NCBI GenBank assembly: GCA_030596395.1
Contig: JAUVKF010000010.1
Location: 1-62,526, forward strand
Length of the DNA stretch: 62,526 nt
Direction of reading: 5' to 3'
DNA from: Chlorobiota bacterium
Lineage (GTDB): Bacteria > Bacteroidota > Bacteroidia > Bacteroidales > F082
Made by a program: the position numbers and the translations under genes. Numbering within the stretch: the first letter of the stretch is position 1; every line of letters begins with the position of its first letter. This document shows positions 54,853 through 62,526 of the stretch, one piece after another. The notes beneath the pieces are model-generated. The model saw only the letters and a program-made list of their open reading frames with translations, had not been told where the DNA came from and ran no database searches.

Positions 54853-55284
54853 GTCAAGTGTTTTATCGACCTGTTCATTCAATTCAGCAAGAACCTTGTC
54901 CAGTAAATGGTCTTTCGTTTCGGCATTCTGGCAGTTAATCATTTTTTTCTGGAAAGTGTAGCAAGTCATATGCCGGACTTCGATTTGCCGGCTGATTTCG
55001 TATGACGAGATGGCAGGTGAATGGCAGATGGAATATGCAATTTCAAACGCTTTATTCAATGGTATTTTGCAACGGTGAAAAGCTGTATTAGCAGTAACAG
55101 ATTCATCTTTTTTACAGCGTGTACAACGGCGTGAAAGCAATGACTTTCCTTTGCAATAGTTTGTGTTTCCACATTTAGAGCAAACGAAACCTTCCTTCCA
55201 TTTTAAGTCAGCAAGTATACTCAGGCAAGCCTTCTCATCGGGAAACAACTTACGGAATGTCAGTATTTTACTATCGATTATCAT
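54817..55284 (-). CDS. IS1595-type transposase zinc-ribbon protein without DDE domain
   Basis: 155 residues. The zinc ribbon has four Cys in two pairs (FVCSKCGNTNYCKG ... SRRCTRCKKDESVTANT), followed by the helical region FHRCKIPLNKAFEIAYSICH, the standard N-terminal part of IS1595-family transposases. The catalytic ISXO2-type DDE domain is missing, yet the frame is intact and ends cleanly in a terminator. Ends of an insertion sequence were not found. It is either a truncated relic or a retained DNA-binding protein. Confidence 0.8.
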   Translation of the reverse strand: MIIDSKILTFRKLFPDEKACLSILADLKWKEGFVCSKCGNTNYCKGKSLLSRRCTRCKKDESVTANTAFHRCKIPLNKAFEIAYSICHSPAISSYEISRQIEVRHMTCYTFQKKMINCQNAETKDHLLDKVLAELNEQVDKTLDKKKTSAKIDVF

Positions 55285-55392
55285 TTCTTGTAATCACGCT
55301 GCCAAAAAGCCAACAAAAATTATTCTGGAACAGAATTTGATTGCAAAGATAAAAATTAAGTGATATTAAAGCGCTATATAAAAAATTTGAAT

Positions 55393-55400
55393 TACCTTTG
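55393..55400 (+). promoter_or_regulatory. Candidate -7 box of the thioredoxin operon
   Basis: TACCTTTG fits TAnnTTTG, 36 nt before ATG 55437. Confidence 0.45.
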
Positions 55401-55436
55401 CGGCGCAAAAAAGCACGATTATCATCAATATTTAAT

Positions 55437-55934
55437 ATGAAAAAACTAAGTTTAATATTTATTTTGGCTCTGTCATTTGCATTTCTCAGTTGTACAAACA
55501 TGCAGGGCAATCAGGAAACAACAACACGCTCAGATAATAATGAGGTTGAAAATAACGAGTCTCAAAATGGTGCAAAACCTGAATATCTTACCTACGATAC
55601 CTTCCTTGAAAAAGTATGGAATTTTGAAGATAACCCGCAGGAATGGATTTATGAGGGAAATGTACCCTGTGTAATTGATTTTTATGCCGACTGGTGTAAA
55701 CCCTGTAAAATGGTAGCGCCAATCATGGACGACCTTGCAAAAGAATACGATGGAAAAGTAAAGATCTATAAGATTGATGTTGACAAGGAGAAAAGACTTG
55801 CCCAGATATTTCAGGTAAGAAGCATTCCTTCGGTTTTATTCTCGCCCAGGGAAGGACAGCCAATGATGCAGGCCGGTGCATTACCTAAAAGTCAATATAT
55901 TAAGATAATTGAAGATAATCTACTGCACAAGTAA
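55437..55934 (+). CDS. Thioredoxin-fold lipoprotein
   Basis: ATG 55437 starts a lipoprotein signal (MKKLSLIFILALSFAFLSC, Cys19); an ATG at 55398 would add 13 basic residues and spoil it. The 165-residue product has an Asn/Glu linker and a thioredoxin domain with active site CKPC in IDFYADWCKPCKMVAPIMDD and the cis-Pro in VRSIPSVLFSP. It should reduce or shuffle disulfides in the periplasm. The cytoplasmic-type paralogue follows by 42 nt. Confidence 0.9.
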   Translation: MKKLSLIFILALSFAFLSCTNMQGNQETTTRSDNNEVENNESQNGAKPEYLTYDTFLEKVWNFEDNPQEWIYEGNVPCVIDFYADWCKPCKMVAPIMDDLAKEYDGKVKIYKIDVDKEKRLAQIFQVRSIPSVLFSPREGQPMMQAGALPKSQYIKIIEDNLLHK

Positions 55935-55976
55935 TATCAATAAAGTAAACTACAAAAAATAACAGGATCAAGAAAA

Positions 55977-56345
55977 ATGGAACATTTAACAAAAGAAACA
56001 TTTCAGAACAAAGTATTCAATTACGAACAAAATAAAGACTGGGAATTTGAAGGTGAATTGCCTTGTTTAATTGATTTTTATGCTGATTGGTGCCAACCGT
56101 GTAAAATCGTTGCACCAATCCTTGAAGAACTTTCAAAAGAGTATGATGGCAAGATCAATATTTATAAGATCAACACCGAAGAAGAAACAGAATTAGCTGC
56201 AGCATTTGGAATTCGCAGTATTCCTTCATTGCTTTTCTGCCCGAAAGATGGTCAACCACAAATGGCAATGGGTGCTTTGCCAAAGGATAACCTGAAGCAA
56301 GCTATTGAAGAAGTGTTATTGAAAACATCCGAAAAAGTTGCATAA
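55977..56345 (+). CDS. Thioredoxin
   Basis: 122 residues without signal peptide. Active site CQPC is in IDFYADWCQPCKIVAPILEE, cis-Pro in IRSIPSLLFCPKDG. The N-terminal 35 residues (HLTKETFQNKVFNYEQNKDW) match those just before the domain of the upstream lipoprotein, so the pair arose by duplication, one copy exported and one cytoplasmic. It ends at a strong terminator. Confidence 0.92.
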   Translation: MEHLTKETFQNKVFNYEQNKDWEFEGELPCLIDFYADWCQPCKIVAPILEELSKEYDGKINIYKINTEEETELAAAFGIRSIPSLLFCPKDGQPQMAMGALPKDNLKQAIEEVLLKTSEKVA

Positions 56346-56367
56346 CAATTTTTTATGAGAAAGCCAG

Positions 56368-56399
56368 GGCTATCTTTCCAATGAAAGATAGCCTTTTTT
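56368..56399 (+). terminator. Terminator after the thioredoxin pair
   Basis: GGCTATCTTTC (56368-56378) pairs perfectly with GAAAGATAGCC (56383-56393), 11 bp and a 4-nt loop, followed by TTTTTT. An ATG at 56381 in frame with the next gene lies in its loop. Confidence 0.85.
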
Positions 56400-56413
56400 A
56401 TTTTTGCCCTGGT

Positions 56414-57052
56414 TTGAAAAAACATCCACATACCCTGTTGCTGTCTTCGGCTTACCTGCCTCCGGTGGAGTATTTTGCATATCTTCAAAAATATCCCCAG
56501 GCATTAATTGAACAGCACGAAACTTATCCGAAGCAAACCTACCGCAACCGATGCCATATCTATACTGAAAAAGGAAAAACGACATTGTCCGTTCCCGTCT
56601 CCAAAGTGAATGGAAATCGCACAAAAACAAATGAAGTAGAGCTATTTAACGAGGAACGATGGCAGATGAACCATTGGCGGGCAATTGAGTCGGCATACAT
56701 CGCATCGCCTTATTTTTTGTTTTACAAAGATGAATTGGCAGCTTGTTATTCAACCAGATTTCACAAACTTTTAGAATTCAATACGAGGCTGACAAAGCAG
56801 TTATGTACCTTGATAGGAATTGATACAGAAATAGGTTTTACCGACGAATTTCATCGTAAGCACGAAGATGTAATTGATTTGCGTTCAGCCATCAACCCTA
56901 AAAAGCCGTCAACAATTGGACATTTTCCGGAATACATCCAGGTATTTGGCGACAGGCACGGTTTTATTCCTAACCTGAGTATTATTGACCTGTTGTTTAA
57001 TTTAGGTCCGGGTACGAAAAACTATCTTGCAGGTATCGTAGATCAGGATTAA
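56414..57052 (+). CDS. WbqC-like family protein
   Basis: 212 residues from TTG 56414 (MKKHPHTLLLSSAYLPPVEY). The only in-frame ATG near, 56381, lies in the loop of the terminator above, so the TTG start is preferred although uncertain. The WbqC-like core is visible: LSSAYLPPVEYFAYLQKY, YRNRCHIYTEKGKTTLSVPV, RWQMNHWRAIESAYIASPYF and the C-terminal IIDLLFNLGPG. The family has been linked to polysaccharide or lipopolysaccharide assembly, without a proven reaction. The last 25 codons are repeated in degenerate form about 390 nt downstream. Confidence 0.85.
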   Translation: MKKHPHTLLLSSAYLPPVEYFAYLQKYPQALIEQHETYPKQTYRNRCHIYTEKGKTTLSVPVSKVNGNRTKTNEVELFNEERWQMNHWRAIESAYIASPYFLFYKDELAACYSTRFHKLLEFNTRLTKQLCTLIGIDTEIGFTDEFHRKHEDVIDLRSAINPKKPSTIGHFPEYIQVFGDRHGFIPNLSIIDLLFNLGPGTKNYLAGIVDQD

Positions 57053-57760
57053 TTCTTTCGCCCCGTTGGGGCTATTATGATGTTATTTATCATTTCTCCT
57101 GTGCTCCAGCCTGACGGCGGTCACACAGGTCTTATCAATCACGCACCTTTGGTGCTCAACATCGACATCACCTGCTATTTATACTAAATATGCCCCAAAA
57201 TGAGTGATCTAAATAATATGATCAAAATCCCCAAAAGGGCAGCAATTAGCAGAGATCAATCGTCATTAAAACGGATGATCTATAATTATTTATTATGAAT
57301 ATCTTTGCGTAGGAACAAGCCCCAAAGGGGCGGCATTCGGTAACTCCGGATATTAGTCCGAGGGGACTTGAGTATTATTGACCGGTTGTTTAATTTAGGT
57401 CCTGATACGAAAAACTACCTTGTAGGTATCGTAGATCAGGATTAATTCTTTCGCCCCATTGGGGCTATGGTGATGTTATTTATCATTTCTCCTGTGCTCC
57501 AGCCTGGCGGCTGTTACACAGGTCTTTTCAATCACGCACCTTTGGTGCTTAACTTCGACATCGCCTGATATTTACACTCACCAATAAACAATATGATCAA
57601 AATCCCCAAGCAGGCAACAATTAGCAGGGACCAATTGTCATCAAAACGGATGATCTATAATTATTTATTATGAATATCTTTGCGTAAAACCAAGCCCCAA
57701 AGGGGCGGCATTCGGTAACTCCGGACGTTAGTCCGGAGAGGGTAAATAATTAAAAAGAAC
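56976..57760. repeat. Imperfect tandem duplication of about 390 bp
   Basis: The stretch from about 56976 (within wbqC) to 57368 is repeated from about 57369 to 57745. Shared landmarks include GAGTATTATTGACC (56976, 57369), the GCCCC-GGGGC palindromes, TCACGCACCTTTGGTGCT and ATTCGGTAACTCCGG. The second copy has an 18-nt deletion and scattered substitutions. It includes the last 25 wbqC codons, so copy 2 holds a dead wbqC end. Confidence 0.75.
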
Positions 57761-57794
57761 AAGCCCCAAAGGGGCGAAATAAAGATAAATCACA
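57053..57794. repeat. REP palindrome field, left of the transposase
   Basis: Palindromes are GCCCCGTTGGGGC at 57060, GCACCTTTGGTGC at 57143, GCCCCAAAGGGGC at 57319, GCCCCATTGGGGC at 57453, GCACCTTTGGTGC at 57536 and GCCCCAAAGGGGC at 57694 and 57763. Several are followed by CTCCGG / CCGGAG-type second palindromes. No gene is present. Confidence 0.8.
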
Positions 57795-58247
57795 ATGCCA
57801 CAATCACTTGTTAAGAATTATGTTCACATCACATTCAGCACAAAACACAGGTTCCCGTTTATTGATGATCAGATAAAGGATGAGTTGTTTGGCTACCTTG
57901 GCGGTATCTGTAAAAACCTTGAATGCAACCCAATAAAAGTTGGAGGTCATAGTGACCATGTACACATTTTGTGTTTGTTGTCCAGAAAAGTCGCCCTGAT
58001 GAAACTGGTTGAAAAAGTAAAAACAGGATCATCAAAATGGATGAAAACCAAGGGAATGAAATATCAAAAATTCTACTGGCAAAATGGTTATGGTGCATTT
58101 TCAGTTCACGAAAGCCAAATTGATGTGATTAAAAAATACATTGAAAACCAGGCAGACCATCATCGCAAAAAATCATTTAAAGAAGAATATCGTGAATTCC
58201 TCAAAGAATATAATATTGAATTTGACGAAAAATATGTTTGGGACTGA
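57795..58247 (+). CDS. REP-associated tyrosine transposase (IS200/IS605-type Y1 family)
   Basis: 150 residues. The HUH motif is His55-Val-His57 in GGHSDHVHILCLLSRK and the nucleophile is Tyr115 in VIKKYIENQADHHRKKS. The rest follows the Y1 transposase pattern (MPQSLVKNYVHITFSTKHRF, KTKGMKYQKFYWQNGYGAFS). It is intact. It is flanked on both sides by REP palindromes, as expected for a RAYT that acts on single-stranded REP hairpins; no tnpB is present. Confidence 0.92.
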   Translation: MPQSLVKNYVHITFSTKHRFPFIDDQIKDELFGYLGGICKNLECNPIKVGGHSDHVHILCLLSRKVALMKLVEKVKTGSSKWMKTKGMKYQKFYWQNGYGAFSVHESQIDVIKKYIENQADHHRKKSFKEEYREFLKEYNIEFDEKYVWD

Positions 58248-58676
58248 TGGGTTTCGCCCCGTTGGGACTTAGATAATTCTATTTTATTTCCCCTGAGTTT
58301 TTGCTGCCGTAAAACCTCAGGGCTGTTATTCTCGCACCTTTGGTGCTAATAAATCAAATAATTAATGATAATACCATCATTTATTTTCATGTGGATTAAT
58401 AATGACCATTTTGATTGAAAGTCATTAATAAACCGGTCGAAGTAATTTACAAATTACAACATAATAATACCAAACCCCAAAGGGGCGAAAGACAATCGTT
58501 CCGGGTTATAACCAGGAAAAACAATTATCCAATTAATAAAGCCCCAAAGGGGGCGGAAATCAGTTGCTCCGGGTGAAAACCCGGAGGTCAATCAGCAATG
58601 GAGAAACAAGCGCCGAAGGTGCGGAATAAACAACATCTGACTTATCAATGTAACACGCAAAATACGCACGACAGAC
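58248..58676. repeat. REP palindrome field, right of the transposase
   Basis: GCCCCGTTGGGAC at 58256, GCACCTTTGGTGC at 58334, ACCCCAAAGGGGC at 58474, GCCCCAAAGGGGGC at 58541 and CGCCGAAGGTGCGG at 58611, with CTCCGGG / CCCGGAG between. No gene is seen. The field stops just before the tsaE stop codon. Confidence 0.8.
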
Positions 58677-59108
58677 TTAGGTTTGTATATGATACCTGAT
58701 AATCCGTTCATCATTATCATTCACTTCAATCATCAAATTAACAAATCGCTCAGGCAGTAAGTCTATAATCAGTTCGGGCCATTCCATAAAGCAATAATTG
58801 CCGCTGTACAGATATTCCTCGTACCCGATGTCATATACTTCTTCTATTTTTTTAATGCGATAAAAATCAAAATGAAAGATGCTTTCCAGGTGGTCATCTG
58901 TATATTCGTTTATCAGGGCAAACGTTGGGCTGCTTACGATAGATGATACACCAAGCACATTACAAAATGCTTTGATCAATGTGGTTTTTCCGGCGCCCAT
59001 CTTCCCCCGGATGGCAAATATGCGTTCACCTTTCAAGTCTTCCAAGATTGTTTTTGCAGCCTCCGGAAGATCAGAAAGACCAGCAACCGTCAGCACCTTC
59101 TCCTCCAT
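58677..59108 (-). CDS. tsaE: tRNA t6A biosynthesis ATPase TsaE
   Basis: 143 residues. Walker A is IRGKMGAGKTTLIKAFC, the switch-like segment SSPTFALINEYTD and the strand ESIFHFDFYRIKKIEEVYDI are the TsaE signature, and YCFMEWPELIIDLLP completes it. It powers cycles of the TsaBD complex that adds threonylcarbamoyl to A37 of tRNAs. Its ATG shares one base with the porX stop, so translation is coupled. Confidence 0.95.
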   Translation of the reverse strand: MEEKVLTVAGLSDLPEAAKTILEDLKGERIFAIRGKMGAGKTTLIKAFCNVLGVSSIVSSPTFALINEYTDDHLESIFHFDFYRIKKIEEVYDIGYEEYLYSGNYCFMEWPELIIDLLPERFVNLMIEVNDNDERIIRYHIQT

Positions 59109-60661
59109 TATCTGGATGTTAATTTAATAAATGGAGTGAGTATCTCCTCCATCGAAATACCACCATGTTGGAAAGTGTCGCGGTAATATTTTGCGTAATA
59201 ATTGTAGTTATTCGGATATGCAAAAAAATTGGTTGTCCGGGCAAATACATACCTGGTGCTGACATTGATCCTGGGCAGAAAATATTTTTCGGGCTCTTTC
59301 ACCTCAAAGACTTCCTTGTGATTGTATGCCAGGCTCTTACCAAACTTGTAGCGCAGGTTGGTATTCACACTGCGGTCGCCGACAATTTTCACCGGATCTG
59401 ACACCCGAATTGAACCGTGATCGGTTGTGATGATCAATTTAACATTTTTATCAGACAAATATTTAATGATATCGAACAAGGATGAATGCTCAAACCACGA
59501 CATCATCAACGAACGGTAAGCCGGCTCATCATCAGCCAGTTCACGGATGATTTCCATTTCAGTTCGGGCATGCGATAGCATATCCACGAAATTGTAAACG
59601 ATCACATTGAAATCATTTTGCATCAGGTTGGCAATGTTCTCATACAACTTCTTTCCGGTATTCTGATTAAGCACCTTGTTATAGGAAGTCTTAATATTTT
59701 TTCCGAAACGCTTTAACTGTGCTTCCAACAATTCATGTTCGAATTGGTTCTTCGAACCTTCTTCATCTTCATCTTTCCAAAACTGCGGATAGCGTTTCCT
59801 GATCTCGTTGGGCATCATTCCCGAGAAAATGGCATTACGAGCATATTGCGTAGTGGTTGGCAAAATACTGTAAACAATATCATCATCCTGTACACGGAAA
59901 TACCGCTCAATCATCGGTTGGATGGCTTTCCATTGGTCGTAACGCAAATTATCGACCAGCAACATAAACACTTTCCGGCCACCTTCCAATTCGGGAAACA
60001 CTTTTTCCCTGATCATGGTATGCGATAGCACAGGCTTAGTTTCCGTATTACCATAAAGCCAGTCGAGGTAATTGTCTTCGTAAAACCTGCAAAAGGTATT
60101 GTTAGCCTCGTTCTTTTGCATACTAAGCACCTCGATAATGCCTTCATCGTTCGACTTTTCCAGGTCAAGCTCATACCTCACAAGTTTCTTGTAAATATTA
60201 ATCCAATCATCATGGTCAATCCTGTCACTCAGTTTCATACTAATCTCCCGAAACTGCTGCTGATAGGTCATGGTAGCTTTTTCGCCGGCAAGTTTCCTGT
60301 TTTCCAGGTTGCGTTTTAGCGACAGCAATATCTGGCTGGGTTTAACCGGCTTAATAAGATAGTCGGCAATATTAGAGCCAATGGCTGACTCCATGATGGA
60401 TTCCTCTTCGCTTTTTGTGATCATTACGATAGGCATATTCGGGAAATCAATTTTCATGCTTTCGAGGGTTTCTATTCCGCTCAAACCCGGCATTTGTTCA
60501 TCCAGAAAAACAATATCGTAATTGTTTTCATTAATTAAATCCAATGCTTCATCACCGCTGTTCACTGCATCAACATCATATCCCCTTTCTTCAAGGAATA
60601 TCACATGTGGTTTTAGAAGGTCTATTTCATCGTCTGCCCAAAGTATTTTGATCTTGCTCAT
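59108..60661 (-). CDS. porX: T9SS response regulator PorX
   Basis: 517 residues. The receiver domain (about 4-120) has phospho-acceptor Asp54 in VFLDEQMPGLSG and the Lys of LIKPVKPSQ. A helical linker follows, then a PglZ/alkaline-phosphatase-fold domain (about 205-515) with MLLVDNLRYDQWKAI, PTTTQYARNAIFSGMMP and TDHGSIRVSDP carrying the metal ligands and Thr. PorX with the histidine kinase PorY controls expression and function of type IX secretion; PorY is not in the window. Cargo of that system is seen at 1-4111, 10400-12421, 20328-22574 and 52711-54798. Confidence 0.95.
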   Translation of the reverse strand: MSKIKILWADDEIDLLKPHVIFLEERGYDVDAVNSGDEALDLINENNYDIVFLDEQMPGLSGIETLESMKIDFPNMPIVMITKSEEESIMESAIGSNIADYLIKPVKPSQILLSLKRNLENRKLAGEKATMTYQQQFREISMKLSDRIDHDDWINIYKKLVRYELDLEKSNDEGIIEVLSMQKNEANNTFCRFYEDNYLDWLYGNTETKPVLSHTMIREKVFPELEGGRKVFMLLVDNLRYDQWKAIQPMIERYFRVQDDDIVYSILPTTTQYARNAIFSGMMPNEIRKRYPQFWKDEDEEGSKNQFEHELLEAQLKRFGKNIKTSYNKVLNQNTGKKLYENIANLMQNDFNVIVYNFVDMLSHARTEMEIIRELADDEPAYRSLMMSWFEHSSLFDIIKYLSDKNVKLIITTDHGSIRVSDPVKIVGDRSVNTNLRYKFGKSLAYNHKEVFEVKEPEKYFLPRINVSTRYVFARTTNFFAYPNNYNYYAKYYRDTFQHGGISMEEILTPFIKLTSR

Positions 60662-60688
60662 AAGTTTCAGATAGCTTTACAAATGTGT

Positions 60689-60696
60689 TAAATTTG
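60689..60696 (+). promoter_or_regulatory. Candidate -7 box of the HD-domain gene
   Basis: TAAATTTG fits TAnnTTTG, 78 nt before ATG 60775. Confidence 0.35.
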
Positions 60697-60774
60697 TAGA
60701 TAATAATGCAAAATACTGATAATTATTGCCACACTTACTTAGCATCAACTAATTTTAACATTAATTAATAAGCG

Positions 60775-62001
60775 ATGGCCATTAAACGAAAAATATTCAA
60801 CGATCCGGTATATGGTTTTATCCCGGTGAACAATGAACTGATCTTCGATATCATCGAGCATCCTTATTTTCAAAGGTTGCGCCGCATCAAACAACTGGGC
60901 CTTACGCACCTGGTTTATCCGGGAGCATTACACACCCGGTTCCATCATTCGATGGGTGCTATGCACCTGATGCAAAAAGCAATAACCGAATTGCGCACAA
61001 AAGGCCATGAGATCACTGAGGAAGAAACTACCGGAGCTGAACTGGCCATTCTTTTGCATGATATTGGCCATGGGCCTTATTCGCATGCGCTGGAACATTC
61101 CATCGTTACCGGTATTAATCACGAAGAAGTTTCAAATGTTTTCCTATCGGGATTAAATTCAATTTTTGATGGTCAACTTCATCTTGCTATTCAGATTTTT
61201 AAGAACAAATGCAAAAAGAAGTTTCTCCACAAACTTGTTTCCAGCCAGTTGGATATGGACCGTATAGATTACCTGAAACGTGACAGTTTTTTTACAGGCG
61301 TTGCCGAAGGCGTGATCAATTACGAACGCCTGTTGAACATGCTCAATGTGGTTAATGACGGACTCGTAATAGAAGCCAAAGGAATTTATTCGGTTGAGAA
61401 ATTTATCACAGCCCGCCGCCTGATGTACTGGCAGGTTTACCTTCACAAAACCGTACTGGCTGCCGAGTACATGCTGATGCACCTGTTGAAAAGAGCAAAA
61501 TACCTAAGCCTGAATGGTGCAAAATTATTTGCATCACCTTCGCTTAATTATTTTCTGAACAACGAGATAAACCACGATGATTTCCTTGGGGATGAATCGG
61601 TTCTGGATCGCTTTTCACGGCTGGACGACTATGATATTTTTGGAGCCATGAAGGTTTGGAAAGAACATGATGATAAAATACTCTCTGCATTAAGCATAGG
61701 CCTTGTCGACAGGCGGTTGTTTAAGATTGAGTTGCAGAATGAAGCCTTTGACCCTGGGTATGTAGATGATATCAAAGCAAAAATCATTAAAAAATACGGA
61801 ATTAACGAAGCGGATTGCCAATACCTGATCATACAGGATAAAACTTCAAATTATGCATACAAACCCGGACCTGACAAGATCAACATTCTTTTTAAAGACG
61901 GTACGGTAAAGGACATTGCTGATGCTGCCGGCGAACTCAATATTTCACTACTTACCAAACCGGTTACAAAGCATTTTTTGTGCTACCCGAAGAACATGTA
62001 G
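60775..62001 (+). CDS. HD-domain phosphohydrolase (SAMHD1/dGTPase-like)
   Basis: 408 residues. The metal-binding His and HD pair lie in TRFHHSMGAMHLMQKA and ILLHDIGHGPYSHALEHS, and the final Asp in SSQLDMDRIDYLKRDSFFTG. The order and spacing match SAMHD1-type dNTP triphosphohydrolases such as EF1143. The C-terminal 150 residues are an oligomerisation or regulatory region. The likely role is removal of dNTPs, for pool control or phage defence. No signal peptide is present. Confidence 0.88.
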   Translation: MAIKRKIFNDPVYGFIPVNNELIFDIIEHPYFQRLRRIKQLGLTHLVYPGALHTRFHHSMGAMHLMQKAITELRTKGHEITEEETTGAELAILLHDIGHGPYSHALEHSIVTGINHEEVSNVFLSGLNSIFDGQLHLAIQIFKNKCKKKFLHKLVSSQLDMDRIDYLKRDSFFTGVAEGVINYERLLNMLNVVNDGLVIEAKGIYSVEKFITARRLMYWQVYLHKTVLAAEYMLMHLLKRAKYLSLNGAKLFASPSLNYFLNNEINHDDFLGDESVLDRFSRLDDYDIFGAMKVWKEHDDKILSALSIGLVDRRLFKIELQNEAFDPGYVDDIKAKIIKKYGINEADCQYLIIQDKTSNYAYKPGPDKINILFKDGTVKDIADAAGELNISLLTKPVTKHFLCYPKNM

Positions 62002-62132
62002 ATTTAATGTGGCAAAAAAACGATTTGATAAAATTGCCAAACATCGCTTTTTTAGGAGTTAGCAGCCGGATATGATTAACTTTATTCCACATATAACAAA
62101 ATTAACGTAGGCTTTATTAAAAGAAAAACAGA

Positions 62133-62264
62133 ATGAAACTTATAGATTTGATTAGGCAAAATTCTTGGTTGAGTGTTGAATTAACTCTTTTGGACATATA
62201 TCATGAAGAAAAAAGATTAAGGACTATTTCATTGGAAGATTTGAAGCGACAAACGGACGATTAA
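62133..62264 (+). CDS. Small ORF, possible truncated DUF6557-like protein
   Basis: 43 codons: MKLIDLIRQNSWLSVELTLL followed by DIYHEEKRLRTISLEDLKRQ. The first 20 residues look like the start of a Bacteroidota family (SWLSVELTL) whose members are usually over 100 residues. The rest diverges and ends early, so it is probably a broken or recombined gene. Confidence 0.4.
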   Translation: MKLIDLIRQNSWLSVELTLLDIYHEEKRLRTISLEDLKRQTDD

Positions 62265-62395
62265 GAAAATTAATAAAATATAATAGGCACAGTTAGTTGA
62301 CAAACAATTAGAACCGGTATTGTTCGAGAAGAACATATTACTTACTTTTATAATCATCATTTACTAATAAATATCCACATTTATTAAGTAAAAAT

Positions 62396-62438
62396 CCACC
62401 TTCTGAGAAGGTGGCTTTGAATTGCCCCCATAGGGGGC
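62396..62438 (-). terminator. Two adjacent hairpins after the right-edge gene
   Basis: GCCCCC/GGGGGC (62424-62438, 3-nt loop) and CCACCTT/AAGGTGG (62396-62414) lie just after the stop of the minus-strand gene. On that strand the second stem is followed by ATTTTT. They may be a terminator or the hairpin end of an IS200-type element. Confidence 0.55.
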
Positions 62439-62439
62439 T

Positions 62440-62526
62440 TTAAAAATCAAAACTATGTTGCTGATCCTCTCTTTGTTTCTCTTGTCCCTCCTGATGCTTC
62501 ACGTATCTTTTAATTACATCGTCGTC
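62440..62526 (-). CDS. C-terminal end of an unidentified protein (partial)
   Basis: The minus-strand frame enters from the right edge and ends with TAA at 62440-62442. Twenty-eight residues are visible, ending KHQEGQEKQREDQQHSFDF, polar and charged. The YVKHQE stretch is vaguely like the end of IS200-type transposases, but this is too short to name. Its start is outside the window. Confidence 0.5.
   Translation of the reverse strand, partial: DDDVIKRYVKHQEGQEKQREDQQHSFDF

Noticed and set aside
57795..58247. Complete IS200/IS605 insertion sequence
   Set aside because: No tnpB, no clear element ends, and the flanks are many REP palindromes on both sides, which fits a RAYT rather than a mobile IS.
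60775..62001. Phage-defence island made of the HD protein with its neighbours
   Set aside because: The neighbours are tsaE and porX, both housekeeping or secretion genes; a lone HD dNTPase-like protein is not enough to claim a defence system.

Overview
The window reads as chromosomal DNA of a Bacteroidota bacterium, most likely a marine or sediment Bacteroidales/Marinilabiliales-type organism. The evidence: five secreted proteins with type IX secretion (T9SS) sorting tails or the start of one, the T9SS regulator PorX, Bacteroidota-type TAnnTTTG promoter boxes in front of many genes, almost no Shine-Dalgarno sequences, a BatA-type membrane protein, and AT-rich intergenic DNA full of palindromes and short repeats. 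No rRNA, tRNA or CRISPR was recognised.

Layout. 1-6.7 kb: a T9SS cargo protein running off the left edge, a C10 (streptopain-like) protease with three CUB domains and a T9SS tail, a carboxypeptidase-regulatory-like protein and a beta-carbonic anhydrase. 6.9-8.1 kb: a decayed integron made of an integrase C-terminal remnant, one complete gene cassette (transglutaminase-like gene with a strong Shine-Dalgarno) and its attC. 8.9-12.4 kb: two unknown membrane proteins and a T9SS cargo. 12.6-15.5 kb: a compact Rrf2 regulator / CuA-less subunit II / heme-copper oxidoreductase operon whose active-site residues differ from both O2 reductases and classical NO reductases. 15.7-20.2 kb: RelA/SpoT homologue with a degenerate hydrolase half, FloA-NfeD, a RelE-type toxin-antitoxin pair, ClpS. 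20.3-25.2 kb: Asp-box T9SS cargo, Nudix CoA pyrophosphatase, pyruvate kinase. 25.3-34.3 kb (mostly minus strand): uridine-kinase-like P-loop kinase with a sucrose-synthase-like glycosyltransferase, ParC, BatA-like protein, glutamate dehydrogenase. 34.5-36.7 kb: BlaI repressor and BlaR1-type M56 peptidase with two TonB C-terminal domains, bracketed by three copies of one operator-like palindrome. 36.8-52.5 kb: housekeeping and envelope genes (MORN-repeat lipoprotein, LysM/receptor-fold protein, GuaA, M23 peptidase, lipid kinase, SUI1, exported PepC, TPMT-family methyltransferase, MscS, Idi, HutI). 52.7-62.5 kb: a second C10/CUB/T9SS protease, an orphan IS1595-type zinc ribbon, tandem thioredoxins, WbqC with a tandemly duplicated 3' end, a REP-associated tyrosine transposase inside a field of REP palindromes, TsaE-PorX, an HD phosphohydrolase, and fragments at the right edge.

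How it fits together: PorX (59.1-60.7 kb) is the regulator of the secretion system that would export the cargo proteins seen elsewhere in the window. The strongest candidates for something little described are the 12.6-15.5 kb oxidoreductase operon, which I read as a probable non-canonical nitric oxide reductase under an iron-sulfur Rrf2 sensor, and the solitary foreign-looking integron cassette at 7275-8118.
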